Source: DATLFA01 sp035525225 (GTDB lineage Bacteria > Actinomycetota > Acidimicrobiia > Acidimicrobiales > WLNW01). Taken from it: 64,000 nucleotides of DNA. How positions within the stretch are numbered: the first letter of the stretch is position 1; each line of letters opens with the position of its first letter. The stretch spans positions 19,990 to 83,989 of the forward strand of contig DATLFA010000003.1 of NCBI GenBank assembly GCA_035525225.1, written 5' to 3'. Positions 16,155 to 24,700 of this stretch are shown piece after piece. The position numbers and the translations under genes were made by a program. Under the pieces are notes generated by a model. It did no database searches. It was not told where the DNA came from and saw only the letters and a list, made by a program, of their open reading frames with translations.

Positions 16155-16406
16155 TCAGTGAGTGGTGCGGTCTCCGGCCGGTGGTGACTGCCAGTCGGAC
16201 TCACCGAGCGTCTCGAAGTCGTCGAGGGACGCGTAACTCGTCTCGAAGGTCATCTCGCACACACGGGCGCGAGCCTCTTCGTCGCGATCCCTCGCGATTT
16301 CTTCGTCGGCGGCTCGTGTCATCGCCGACCACAGGCCGGTGGTTACCCGAGGCATGGAATGCGCGTGTGAAGCCATGCTCCGTTTTCGTCGCACCATGCA
16401 CGCCAC
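16155..16406 (-). CDS. Small hypothetical protein
   Basis: 83 residues, acidic in the C-terminal half (MTRAADEEIARDRDEEARAR, then ETSYASLDDFETLGESDW). No family recognised. The composition is protein-like and no better frame occupies this stretch. In-frame ATGs at 16397 and 16376 are equally possible starts; none has a convincing ribosome binding site. Could be a small cytoplasmic or regulatory protein. Confidence 0.45.
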   Translation of the reverse strand: MACMVRRKRSMASHAHSMPRVTTGLWSAMTRAADEEIARDRDEEARARVCEMTFETSYASLDDFETLGESDWQSPPAGDRTTH

Positions 16407-16451
16407 TGGAGAGTCATCTGGATCAACATGACGCAGATTGATCGAAATGGC

Positions 16452-17201
16452 CTATTCGTTCGGTGCAGGACCGCCACGGGCGAGTATCGCGTCGAACATC
16501 GCAGGGGTCAGCTTTCGCGTGAACGTGTTCTGCTGGCTAACGTGATACGAACAGATCAAGAGCCGTCCGTCGGGCAGCGTTGCTTCTACGGCGTGGCCGA
16601 ATCGTGGACGAGGCGACAATTCCAACAAAGGACACAACTCGTCGTACGCGATCTGGCCCAACGCGACGATCGTGCGGACGTCGCTCAACAACCGCAACTC
16701 GCGTTGGAGATAACCGCGACAGCGCGCCCGCTCGTCGGGCAACGGCTTGTTGGCCGGCGGCGCGCACCGAACGGGCGCGCTGATGTACGCGCCGCGCAGG
16801 ACGAGGCCATCATCGCGAGCAGTGCTCGAAGGTTGGTTGGCGTATCCGGCCCGATGCAGCGCCGAGTACAAGAAATCACCCGAACGATCGCCGGTGAACA
16901 TACGCCCCGTGCGATTGGCACCGTGCGCCGCAGGAGCCAGTCCGACGATCAACAGCGTCGCCCGCGGGTCGCCGAAACCGGGTACACCGCGGGCCCAGTA
17001 GTCCCACTCCCGATACGCCGCCTTCTTCTCCCGGCCGATCGACTCTCGCCAGTTCACCAGTCGCTCACATTGTCGACAGTGCTCGATCTCGGCGCTGACC
17101 GCGCGCAACGAATCGGCGCGGCGACGTTGGTCAAGGGTCGGGTCCGGCGGTGCAACCAAGTGCCGCAGGTTACGGCGCCCACGACCGCCGCAGACAATCA
17201 T
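16452..17201 (-). CDS. udgB: Uracil-DNA glycosylase, family 5 (UdgB-like)
   Basis: 249 residues from ATG 17201. Family landmarks: cluster cysteines CRQCERL near residue 40, GLAPAAHGANRTGRMFTGD as the active-site and uracil-contact loop, more cysteines at VRCAPP and ERARCRGYL completing the [4Fe-4S] set, and the C-terminal YHVSQQNTFTRKLTP motif that intercalates DNA. Family 5 enzymes remove uracil, and often hypoxanthine or ethenocytosine, suiting high-G+C genomes. Divergent from the phosphatase gene with a 31-bp gap, which rules out longer starts upstream. Confidence 0.88.
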   Translation of the reverse strand: MIVCGGRGRRNLRHLVAPPDPTLDQRRRADSLRAVSAEIEHCRQCERLVNWRESIGREKKAAYREWDYWARGVPGFGDPRATLLIVGLAPAAHGANRTGRMFTGDRSGDFLYSALHRAGYANQPSSTARDDGLVLRGAYISAPVRCAPPANKPLPDERARCRGYLQRELRLLSDVRTIVALGQIAYDELCPLLELSPRPRFGHAVEATLPDGRLLICSYHVSQQNTFTRKLTPAMFDAILARGGPAPNE

Positions 17202-17232
17202 GCCGCGGCTACCGTGGCACCAGGATCGTCGC

Positions 17233-17901
17233 ATGCCCGTTCGCTCAAAAACCCGCTCACACGCTCGCAAGCCGCCGCCGGCGACGCTCGTGCTGTTCGT
17301 ACGGCACGGGCAGACGCCGACGACCGGCACGACCTTGCCCGGCCGGGCTCCAGGCTTGCATCTCGCCGACAGCGGTCGCACGCAGGCCGACGCCGCTGCC
17401 GCTCGCTTGTCACTTCTCAAGCGCATCGACGCCGTCTATGCCTCACCCCTCGAGCGAACGCGCGAGACCGCCGCTTCCATCGGACGCGCCCGCAAGCTCG
17501 CGGTCCGCATCGACCGTGGCCTTCTCGAATGCGACTTCGGCGACTGGACGGGGCGCAAGTTGAGCGAACTGCGAAAGCTCCCCGAATGGAATGCCGTGCA
17601 GCGCTATCCCAGCGGCTTCCGTTTTCCGGATGGCGAATCGTTCACCGAGATGCAGACGCGCATCGTGACTGCTGTCGACCGACTCGTTGCTCGCCACTTG
17701 GGCGGGGTGGTCGTCGCGGTCTCCCACGCCGATCCCATCAAGGCGGCAGTTGCCCACGCGATGGGCGTGCATCTCGACCTGTTCCAGCGGGTCGTCATCT
17801 CGCCGTGTTCGATTTCCGCGATCATGTACAGCATGTCCGGAGCCGTCGTTCTCTCGGTCAACTCGACCGGCGACGATCTGACCTCGCTGGCGCCATCATG
17901 A
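17233..17901 (+). CDS. Histidine phosphatase (MSMEG_4193-type phosphomutase-like)
   Basis: 222 residues from ATG 17233, with AGGA upstream and a TACCGT hexamer at 17210-17215 as likely -10. Catalytic RHG motif in LVLFVRHGQTPTTG, the second Arg/Glu region in ASPLERTRETAASIG, and the second catalytic His in VVAVSHADPIKAAVAHAMG. It is the first gene of a conserved actinobacterial cassette with DUF3090 and a SCO1664-type protein, spaced 10 and 2 bases apart. In that neighbourhood the substrate is unknown; a sugar or inositol phosphate has been a common guess. Confidence 0.88.
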   Translation: MPVRSKTRSHARKPPPATLVLFVRHGQTPTTGTTLPGRAPGLHLADSGRTQADAAAARLSLLKRIDAVYASPLERTRETAASIGRARKLAVRIDRGLLECDFGDWTGRKLSELRKLPEWNAVQRYPSGFRFPDGESFTEMQTRIVTAVDRLVARHLGGVVVAVSHADPIKAAVAHAMGVHLDLFQRVVISPCSISAIMYSMSGAVVLSVNSTGDDLTSLAPS

Positions 17902-17911
17902 TCGAGCGACC

Positions 17912-18400
17912 ATGAACCCCTCCTTCGAGATCGAGCGGCCCGATCACTTCACCACGGGCGCCGTCGGGCCCAAAGGGCAGCGCGTCTTCTACCTGCAAGT
18001 GCGCCAAGACGGCATCGTCGCGACGTTCAAGGTCGAAAAGCAACAGGTGCAAGTGCTCGCCGACTACCTCGAGCGCATGCTCGAGAACCTGCCGCCGTCC
18101 GACGATTCCTTCCTGACGACGACCGAGGAACTACTCGAACCGGTCAACGCCGAGTGGGTCATCGGCGAGCTGGGCATCGGCTACGACGAGGACTCCAACA
18201 AGATCATCCTGCACGCACAGGAACTGCAGACCGAAGAAGACGAGGAACCGAACGCCATCGCCCGCATCCATCTCGAGCGGCGCCAGATCATCGGGTTCGT
18301 GCGCCGCGCGCGCGAACTCGTTGCTGCCGGCCGCCCGTTGTGCCCGTATTGCGGGCGTCCACTTGATCCGGAACAAGGGCTCTGTGCCTGCTACAACTGA
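17912..18400 (+). CDS. DUF3090 family protein
   Basis: 162 residues matching DUF3090: HFTTGAVGPKGQRVFYLQVR near the start and a C-terminal CPYCGRPLDPEQGLCAC, four cysteines likely to bind zinc. Middle gene of the phosphatase / DUF3090 / SCO1664 cassette. DUF3090 proteins are restricted almost entirely to actinobacteria and have no proven activity. The Zn-ribbon tail suggests binding of a protein or nucleic acid. Confidence 0.88.
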   Translation: MNPSFEIERPDHFTTGAVGPKGQRVFYLQVRQDGIVATFKVEKQQVQVLADYLERMLENLPPSDDSFLTTTEELLEPVNAEWVIGELGIGYDEDSNKIILHAQELQTEEDEEPNAIARIHLERRQIIGFVRRARELVAAGRPLCPYCGRPLDPEQGLCACYN

Positions 18401-18402
18401 GT

Positions 18403-19152
18403 ATGCGCGACCAATCACCCTTTCGTGAACGCGGCCCGCTCGCGACCGATGCCGCGCTCGATGTACTGCAGACGAGCGAGATCATCGTGCTCGGTCGCAT
18501 GCCCTACAGCTCGAACGCGACCTTCCTCGTCGATCTGTCATCGGACGAGCAAAGCAACGACGTCGTCGCGCAAGGCATCTACAAGCCGGCGCGTGGTGAG
18601 CGTCCGTTGTGGGATTTTCCGCACGGCTTGTGGAAGCGCGAAGTCGCGGCCTTCGAGCTGTCCGACCATCTCGGATGGCATCTCGTGCCACCGACGGTCG
18701 AACGGGAAGGACCACTCGGACCGGGCTCGCTGCAACTCTTCGTGCCCCACGACATGGAGCAGCACTACCTCACCTTGCGCGAAGACCCGCGGCACCGGCA
18801 CGCGTTCGAGCGACTCTGCGTTTTCGACATCGTCAGCAACAACACCGATCGCAAGAGCGGTCACTGTCTCATCGGCACCGACGGCAACATCTGGGCTATC
18901 GACAACGGCTTGTCCTTCCATGCGGAGTTCAAACTGCGCACTGTCTTGTGGGACTTCGCCGGCGAACGAATCCCGCGCGACATCATCGCGGACATCGAGT
19001 TTCTGCTCGACGAAGGTGTGCCCGAGTCCGTGACCGACGCGCTCGACGAGGACGAAGTCGATGCGATGTTGACGCGTACCCGGGCCATCGTCTCGAGCGG
19101 GTGTTTCCCGCGTGACTCGAGCGGGAGACGCTGGCCCTGGCCGCTCGTGTGA
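18403..19152 (+). CDS. SCO1664-family protein, kinase-like fold
   Basis: 249 residues. YSSNATFLVDL, AQGIYKPARGERPLWDFP (with the Lys expected of an ATP site), RLCVFDIVSNNTDRKSGHCL (catalytic-loop-like N-N-x-D-R-K) and IWAIDNGLSF (metal-binding D-N-G) make a PI3/4-kinase or HipA-like nucleotide-binding core. Third gene of the cassette, two bases after the DUF3090 stop. A kinase and a phosphatase encoded together suggest a phosphorylation cycle on a shared small molecule or protein; this is an inference. Confidence 0.85.
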   Translation: MRDQSPFRERGPLATDAALDVLQTSEIIVLGRMPYSSNATFLVDLSSDEQSNDVVAQGIYKPARGERPLWDFPHGLWKREVAAFELSDHLGWHLVPPTVEREGPLGPGSLQLFVPHDMEQHYLTLREDPRHRHAFERLCVFDIVSNNTDRKSGHCLIGTDGNIWAIDNGLSFHAEFKLRTVLWDFAGERIPRDIIADIEFLLDEGVPESVTDALDEDEVDAMLTRTRAIVSSGCFPRDSSGRRWPWPLV

Positions 19153-19176
19153 CATTGTGGGCCATCGACGCCCACG

Positions 19177-19560
19177 ATGCGGCCTGAGGCTCAAGTGCGG
19201 CCTTGGCCGGGCCGATATGTGGGCGTGGAGCATCCGATCGAGCAGCGTACGCCGGAACCCTTGCTCTACAGCACCGCGCAACTGCAAGGCCGTTCGCGCA
19301 TCTACTTCCGCCGTCGCCGCGACAAGGTGCGTTTCGCCGCCCACGTCGGTGCGGCCGTCGCTTTGGTGGCGCTTTCGCTGTGGTGGGTGATCCCGCTGCA
19401 CGCCTTTGCCGGGCCCGTGCTGTTTCAGCTCACACCGGGCCATGGTCTGCATGTCGGCGATCTACCGACGGTGCCATTCCTGCTCGTGGCCGCGTGGTCG
19501 GGTGTTGCGGCGCTGCGGATGTTGCACATCGACGATCCGCTCGTGCAGCGATCGTCCTGA
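19177..19560 (+). CDS. Hypothetical membrane protein
   Basis: 127 residues with two predicted membrane helices (AAVALVALSLWWVIPL and VPFLLVAAWSGVAALRML) and a basic segment RRRRDKVRF before the first. No family recognised. The start is uncertain: GTG codons inside the first 20 residues could be used instead. It follows the SCO1664-type gene by 24 bases. Confidence 0.5.
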   Translation: MRPEAQVRPWPGRYVGVEHPIEQRTPEPLLYSTAQLQGRSRIYFRRRRDKVRFAAHVGAAVALVALSLWWVIPLHAFAGPVLFQLTPGHGLHVGDLPTVPFLLVAAWSGVAALRMLHIDDPLVQRSS

Positions 19561-19746
19561 CGAAGGTCGCTGACGTTCGACCGTTCTGGCAGCACAACCT
19601 CTGCATATGCCCAGGTCAATTCGCGCACAGTGCTGCGAGAACGAGCGGCGACCTCGTGGGCGCGATTGCGATCTGAGCTCGCAGCGCGGTCGGCTCGGTA
19701 GGATCTCGCCGAGTCGGGACGGGCAATGCCGGGAGGGATCGTCGTC

Positions 19747-20559
19747 ATGCGTATCCGCACAGTTCTTCCCTTGTTGCTCTTGGCCCTGCTGCTCGGCGAC
19801 ACGCACATTGCTTCCGCACAACCAAGTGCGCCGCCTCCACCCAGGAGCATGGCCGCCATTGGCGACTCGATGACGCAGGCGTCCAACGTGTGTTGCTGGT
19901 ACCGCGATCATCCGAACAATTCCTGGAGCACTGGCGCCGCCTGGTGGGATGGCGTGGGCAGCCACTACGAACGGCTTCGAGCCATCAGCCCGGGGATCAC
20001 TGCATACAACCACGCCGTATCGGGGGCACGTATGAGGGACGCCCCCGCGCAGGCGCAACAGGCGGTCGCGCAGCAGGTGCACTACGTCACCATGTTGATG
20101 GGCGCCAACGACCTCTGCACCTCGACACCCGAAACGATGACGACGGTGGCGACGTTCCGCACCGATTTCCGCCAAACATTGCAGACGTTGAATTCCGGCT
20201 TGCCGAACCGGGCGCGGATCTTCGTGGCCAGCATTCCCGACGTGTACCAACTGTGGTCGATCGATCACACGAACTGGGTGGCACAGTTGGTGTGGGATGT
20301 AGCCGACGTCTGCCAATCGCTGCTCTCCCGGAGCCGCACCGAGGAGCAGCGACAGCTGGTGCGTGAGCGGAACATCGCGTTCAACACTGTGCTGCGCGAA
20401 GAATGTGCGACCTACGATCGATGCCGGTTCGACGACAACGCGGTGTTCGACTTCAAGTTCAAGCGGAAACACGTGAGCGTGCTCGACTTCTTCCACCCGA
20501 GCCTCTCCGGCGCCGCCGACTTGGCCAACGTGACCTGGGCCCAGACGTGGTGGAGCTGA
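19747..20559 (+). CDS. Secreted SGNH/GDSL-type esterase
   Basis: 270 residues from ATG 19747, preceded by GGGAGGGAT. Signal peptide: MRIRTVLPLLLLALLLGDTH with cleavage near Ala25. Catalytic blocks: MAAIGDSMTQ (Ser41), the Gly block NHAVSGARMRD, MLMGANDLC (Asn), and DFFHPSLSG with the Asp and His of the triad. Several cysteines suggest disulfides outside the cell. Likely an extracellular lipase or acylesterase similar to actinobacterial SGNH lipases; the substrate is unknown. A TAGGAT hexamer at 19697-19702 may be the -10. Confidence 0.85.
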   Translation: MRIRTVLPLLLLALLLGDTHIASAQPSAPPPPRSMAAIGDSMTQASNVCCWYRDHPNNSWSTGAAWWDGVGSHYERLRAISPGITAYNHAVSGARMRDAPAQAQQAVAQQVHYVTMLMGANDLCTSTPETMTTVATFRTDFRQTLQTLNSGLPNRARIFVASIPDVYQLWSIDHTNWVAQLVWDVADVCQSLLSRSRTEEQRQLVRERNIAFNTVLREECATYDRCRFDDNAVFDFKFKRKHVSVLDFFHPSLSGAADLANVTWAQTWWS

Positions 20560-20617
20560 GGGACCCAAGTCTGGTAGTCGAAGAGCACGTCCACCCCTCT
20601 GTTCTGTTTCACGTCCA

Positions 20618-20644
20618 CCGCGCTTTTCGACTTCGAAAGTGCGG
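20618..20644. terminator. Hairpin in the convergent gap between the esterase and etfA
   Basis: Arms of eleven to thirteen bases (CCGCGCTTTTCGA pairing with TCGAAAGTGCGG with one bulge) lie about 60 bases after the esterase stop and 130 bases after the etfA stop. A possible bidirectional terminator. The rest of the 212-bp gap holds the short direct repeat at 20691-20723. Confidence 0.4.
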
Positions 20645-20690
20645 TGAGCGCTCGCCGTCCACGGGTGACGGCGCGCGAGCACCGTCGCGT

Positions 20691-20723
20691 TTCGTCAACA
20701 GTGGCCAACTTCGTCAACAGTGG
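20691..20723 (+). repeat. Short direct repeat
   Basis: The 14-mer TTCGTCAACAGTGG occurs at 20691 and 20710, a 19-base period, in the gap between the esterase and etfA stops. Function unknown. Confidence 0.5.
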
Positions 20724-20771
20724 GCGCGAACGCAAGAACGAGACCGGCGCTCATATTCGCCGCCCCAAGAG

Positions 20772-21764
20772 CTACTTGCGAGCTTCCAGCGCTTCGATCA
20801 CCTTCGGCAACACCTTGTGCACGTCGCCGACGATGCCGAGGTCAGCGACACTGAAGATCGGCGCTTCGGCGTCTTTGTTGATGGCGATGATGTTCTTGGA
20901 GCCCTTCATGCCGACGAGATGTTGGGTCGCACCGGAGATGCCACACGCGACGTACAGCGTCGGCTTGACGACCTTGCCCGTCTGGCCGACCTGGTGCGAA
21001 TAGGGCACCCATCCGGCATCGACGATCGCACGCGACGCACCGGCCGCGCCCTTGAGCAGCTTCGCGAGTTGCTCGACCATCTCGTACTTGGTCGCCTCGC
21101 CGAGACCGCGCCCGCCGGACACCACAACCGCGGCTTCGTCGAGCTTTGGTCCTGACGACTCTTCGACGAAACGCTCTTTGATGCGAGCGGCACCCGTAGC
21201 GCCGACGTCGGGCACCTCGAGGGCTTTGACCGCGGCCGCGCCGCCGCCGGATTCTTCGGCCGCGAACGACTTGGGACGCACGATGACGATGCCCGGCTTG
21301 TCGCCGGCGAACTTCGTCTTGACGTTGATCGTGCCGCCGAAGACGGGCTCGATACCGGCAACAGTGGCGCCGTCGACCTCGAGATCGACGATGTTCGTGA
21401 TGACCGGCGTATCGAGTTTGACCGACAACCGACCGGCCACGTCGCGACCGTCATAGGTGCTGCCGAACATGAAGAGATCGGGCGCACCCTCCGACGCGAT
21501 GGCAGCCACGAGTGCCGACGCCACCGAAGGCCCGGGGAGCGCTCCGTCGAGGGCGCCGGTGGCAAACACGGCCTTGGCGCCGTGCGCGCCCAAGGCTGTC
21601 GCCACGCCACTGGCGTCGCCGCCGAAGATGACCTCGACGTTGTCGGAGATCTCACGTGCCTTGGCCAACATCTCGAGCGTGATCGTCGCCACGCGTGTCG
21701 GCGCGCCGTCAGCAGAATCGTCGCTCGCACCTTCGCCGTAGACCCAAACCTTTGCCAAACCCAT
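20772..21764 (-). CDS. etfA: Electron transfer flavoprotein alpha subunit
   Basis: 330 residues. The C-terminal FAD-binding domain shows SGGRGLGEATKYEMVEQLAK, the Arg-Ala-Val/Ile-Asp-Ala-Gly-Trp-Pro-type VDAGWVPYSHQVGQTGK, and VACGISGATQHLVGMKGSKN. With EtfB it takes electrons from acyl-CoA and other dehydrogenases and passes them to ETF-quinone oxidoreductase. The ATG shares one base with the etfB stop (TGATG), so the subunits are translationally coupled. Confidence 0.95.
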   Translation of the reverse strand: MGLAKVWVYGEGASDDSADGAPTRVATITLEMLAKAREISDNVEVIFGGDASGVATALGAHGAKAVFATGALDGALPGPSVASALVAAIASEGAPDLFMFGSTYDGRDVAGRLSVKLDTPVITNIVDLEVDGATVAGIEPVFGGTINVKTKFAGDKPGIVIVRPKSFAAEESGGGAAAVKALEVPDVGATGAARIKERFVEESSGPKLDEAAVVVSGGRGLGEATKYEMVEQLAKLLKGAAGASRAIVDAGWVPYSHQVGQTGKVVKPTLYVACGISGATQHLVGMKGSKNIIAINKDAEAPIFSVADLGIVGDVHKVLPKVIEALEARK

Positions 21765-22543
21765 CAGATGACCTTCAGGCTCTCGAGGAACGCCACGATC
21801 TTCTCGTGCGCGGTTCCGTCGTCTTCGAACTTCTCGCCGGCCGCACGGGCGGGCACTGGCGCGATATCGGTGATCTCTTGACCCGCTCCCGCCCAGCCGA
21901 CACTGCCGGCATCGATGCCGAGATCGGCGAGCGTGAGTTGCTCGAGCGGCTTGTTCTTGGCCGCCATGATGCCCTTGAACGACGGATACCGGGGCTCGAC
22001 CACACCGGCGGTCACCGACACGACCGCGGGCAACGGGCAGTGCACCTCGTCGTAGCCCGCTTCGGTCTGGCGGCGAACGTTGGCTTCGCCACCGTCGATC
22101 GTGATCGCCTTGGCGAAGGTCACTGACGGCAAGCCCAACAACTCGGCGAGTTGCTCGGGCAACGTGCCGGTGTAGCCGTCCGACGATTCGGTGGCGGTGA
22201 TGACGAGATCCGGCGTGATGCGCCCGATCGCCGCGGCGAGCACCTTGGCCGTGCTCAATGCGTCGGAGCCCAACAGCGCAGGATCGGACACGAGAATGGC
22301 CTTGGCCGCTCCCATCGCGAGCGCGGTGCGCAGGCCCGAAACCTCGTTGTTGGGTGCCATCGACACCAACGTGACCTCACCGCCGCCGGCTTTGTCGACG
22401 AGCTGAAGGGCCATCTCGACACCGTACGAGTCCGACTCATCCATGATGAGCTTGCCCTCACGCTTGAGGGTCTTGGTCGACGGATTGAGTTGCCCGGGCT
22501 CGGCCGGATCAGGGATTTGTTTTACGCATACGACAACGTTCAT
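21764..22543 (-). CDS. etfB: Electron transfer flavoprotein beta subunit
   Basis: 259 residues starting MNVVVCVKQIPDPAEPGQL, with the ETF-beta signature VITATESSDGYTGTLPEQLA and VREQ-like VRRQTEAGYDEV region before the C-terminal recognition segment PRYPSFKGIMAAKNKP. Forms the EtfAB heterodimer with AMP and FAD. First gene of the etfBA operon; it lies 39 bases downstream of the lipid kinase gene on the same strand. Confidence 0.95.
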   Translation of the reverse strand: MNVVVCVKQIPDPAEPGQLNPSTKTLKREGKLIMDESDSYGVEMALQLVDKAGGGEVTLVSMAPNNEVSGLRTALAMGAAKAILVSDPALLGSDALSTAKVLAAAIGRITPDLVITATESSDGYTGTLPEQLAELLGLPSVTFAKAITIDGGEANVRRQTEAGYDEVHCPLPAVVSVTAGVVEPRYPSFKGIMAAKNKPLEQLTLADLGIDAGSVGWAGAGQEITDIAPVPARAAGEKFEDDGTAHEKIVAFLESLKVI

Positions 22544-22582
22544 AACCTGACAAGTCTTACCGCGCGGCAGAGGGGGGCCAAA

Positions 22583-23500
22583 TCAGGGAACGATGAGGCG
22601 AAGGGAATCCGGCTCGTAGCGGAACTCGAGTGAGCGGACGTGTCCGAGGAAGTCGCCGTCGACCTGATACGGGAACGGACGATCCGACGACACCGTGCAC
22701 GCCTGCATCCCTGGCCGGTAGTCGACGTGGCGGCTGCGCCGCAGCTTGGATCCGCCGCCGAACAAGGCCGAGCCCGCCAGCCGCCCGATCCGACGCAGCT
22801 TCAGGGTGCGGATCGTCACCATCGTGAGTGGATGGTCGAGGCTGGCGTCGGGTGCGAGATGGAGCGGACGCGAACCGAGGTAGGTGTAGGGATCGGTGTT
22901 GCAGCAAATGGCGAAAAACCCGTCGTCGACGACGGTACCGTCGTCGAATCGCACTTGGAAATGCGGGCGCTTGCGGTCGTAGTGGCGCAGCCAGGTGTCC
23001 ATCGCGGCGTAGATGAACAGCGGATGCCCGGCATAGCGCTTGAGACCCGAGCGGCGCTCGACCTGCTCGACCACTGCGGCATCGAAGCCGATACCACAGT
23101 GGAACAGGAAGTAGCGCCGATTCACCGACCCGATGCCGACACGGCGTGTCGAGCCTCGCTCCAGCGCGTCGAGGATGGTCGAGGTCGCCTCGACGGGGTC
23201 ATCGGACAGCCCGAGTGTGCGCGCGAACACATTGGTCGATCCGCCGGGCAGGGGCGCGAGCGCACTGTCGCTGCCGGCCAGCCCGTTGGCCGCTTCGTTG
23301 AGCGTGCCGTCGCCACCGAACACCACGACCAAGTCGACGTTCTGTGAGGCGGCGTTCTGGGCAAGGCGTGCCGCATGACCGCGCCGGCTCGTCTCGGCGA
23401 CGTGCACTTCGTGGGCGCTCGACAGTGCCTTTTGCACCAGCACGCGAGAGCGCAACGTCACCGAAGAGGCCGCCGCGTTGACAATGAGCAGGATCTTCAC
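22583..23500 (-). CDS. Diacylglycerol kinase-family lipid kinase
   Basis: 305 residues. Nucleotide-binding motif FGGDGTLNEAANGL at 61-74, then PLPGGSTNVFARTLGL, the second glycine-rich block of DAGK-catalytic proteins, and a C-terminal YQVDGDFLG motif with the expected Asp-Gly-Asp. Soluble YegS/DgkB-type enzymes phosphorylate diacylglycerol or related lipids at the membrane face. GTG 23500 opens the fold directly. It is followed by etfBA on the same strand and preceded by a glycerophosphodiesterase gene 40 bases away, so lipid turnover is a common theme. Confidence 0.88.
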   Translation of the reverse strand: MKILLIVNAAASSVTLRSRVLVQKALSSAHEVHVAETSRRGHAARLAQNAASQNVDLVVVFGGDGTLNEAANGLAGSDSALAPLPGGSTNVFARTLGLSDDPVEATSTILDALERGSTRRVGIGSVNRRYFLFHCGIGFDAAVVEQVERRSGLKRYAGHPLFIYAAMDTWLRHYDRKRPHFQVRFDDGTVVDDGFFAICCNTDPYTYLGSRPLHLAPDASLDHPLTMVTIRTLKLRRIGRLAGSALFGGGSKLRRSRHVDYRPGMQACTVSSDRPFPYQVDGDFLGHVRSLEFRYEPDSLRLIVP

Positions 23501-23540
23501 GCCGCCAAACCCGTTGTTTCGCCCGAGACCACGACCCGAG

Positions 23541-24248
23541 TCATCGAGACTCTAAGACGTGGCGGGCGATGTCGGGGACGTTCGTGCAGATGCCGTCGAC
23601 GCCCATTTCGGCGAGTGCGCTGATCCGGTCGGGCCGGTCGACGGTCCACACGTTCACCGCCAGCCCCGCCGCGTGCGCGTCCTCGACGAGCGCGCGATCG
23701 ACGGTGGCGTCGAAGGGATGCAGCGCGCGGTGGCCCCGCGCCACGCACCGCGCGATCGCCGTTTCCGGATCATCGAGCCCGAAGGTGAGCAGGGCCGTGG
23801 GCAGCGACGGGGCGAGCAGGTGGACGCGGTCGATGGCGTCGATGTTGAAGCTCGAGACCAGCACCGAAATGGGCGGATCCGCCCTGCGGGTCGCGTCGAC
23901 CACGGCCTGCGCCAACCAGTGCGTCGGGTCGAAGTCGGGCTCGGTGGCGAAGTTCTTGATCTCGACGTTGACTCCCAACCCCAGACACGCGGCCAACGCT
24001 GCGCCGAGGTCAGGGACCTCGAACGGCACCTCGTCACGGCGCAACGACACAACCGGGCGGCCGTCGGCGAGGTGCGGATCGTGGTGTACGGCGGTCTCGG
24101 CGTCGGCCGTGCGCCGGACGTCGAGTTCGACCCAGTCGGCGGCGACGGCGCGGGCACGGCGAAAGGCGGCCACCGTGTTCTCCGGGTGGGTCCCCGGCCG
24201 GGCAGCGCCCCGGTGGGCAATGATGAGTGGGTTGCGCCTGTTGCTCAT
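23541..24248 (-). CDS. Glycerophosphodiester phosphodiesterase
   Basis: 235 residues from ATG 24248. GDPD motifs: LIIAHRGAARPGTHPENTVA (catalytic His and the H-R-G/E-N pair), VELDVRRTADAETAVHHDPH (metal-binding E-x-D and second His) and VNVEIKNF with the third Glu. C-terminal VNVWTVDRPDRI and MGVDGICTNVPD close the TIM barrel. It hydrolyses glycerophosphodiesters to glycerol-3-phosphate and an alcohol. No signal peptide, so cytoplasmic. The frame is open further upstream but that part is not conserved. Confidence 0.88.
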   Translation of the reverse strand: MSNRRNPLIIAHRGAARPGTHPENTVAAFRRARAVAADWVELDVRRTADAETAVHHDPHLADGRPVVSLRRDEVPFEVPDLGAALAACLGLGVNVEIKNFATEPDFDPTHWLAQAVVDATRRADPPISVLVSSFNIDAIDRVHLLAPSLPTALLTFGLDDPETAIARCVARGHRALHPFDATVDRALVEDAHAAGLAVNVWTVDRPDRISALAEMGVDGICTNVPDIARHVLESR

Positions 24249-24406
24249 GGAGGCCCCGACAGTACTTCTTGGGTCTTTTGGCCCAGGCCGTGTTGCCCAC
24301 GCTGGGTGGGTACCTGTACATTCTCCGTGGTCTTGGTACCGACTCGCCGGGGGCACTCGGGTAGGCGAACGGACCAATCCAACAGTGGTGCACCGTGGGA
24401 GGTTTC

Positions 24407-24700
24407 GTGGCACTCACGACGGATTCCGTCATACAAAGTCCTGCCCTACCAGATTGGCGCGCGCTCGCTTCGTGTCGCGACACCGCCCCTGACCTGTTCT
24501 TCCCCGTCGGCTCGACGGGGCTTGCGGTCGAACAGATCGAGGCGGCCAAAGCAGTCTGCGAGCAGTGTCCCGTCAAGGAGCGCTGCCTGCAATTCGCGCT
24601 CGAGACCAATCAAGACTCGGGTATATGGGGCGGCACCTCCGAAGAAGAGCGGCGCCGTTTGCGCCGCGCCTGGCTGCGCGATCGCACGGTGGCCCGCTAA
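24407..24700 (+). CDS. whiB1: WhiB-family iron-sulfur regulator
   Basis: 97 residues from GTG 24407, which has GGGAGG four bases upstream. Cluster ligands C23 (LASCRD), C51, C54 and C60 (CEQCPVKERC), the turn motif SGIWGGTSEEERR and a basic C-terminus give a complete WhiB protein. WhiB proteins bind a [4Fe-4S] cluster sensitive to O2 and NO and contact the sigma factor. The convergent pdtaS neighbour reproduces the whiB1-pdtaS arrangement of mycobacteria, hence the name. Its stop overlaps the pdtaS stop by four bases. Confidence 0.9.
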   Translation: MALTTDSVIQSPALPDWRALASCRDTAPDLFFPVGSTGLAVEQIEAAKAVCEQCPVKERCLQFALETNQDSGIWGGTSEEERRRLRRAWLRDRTVAR

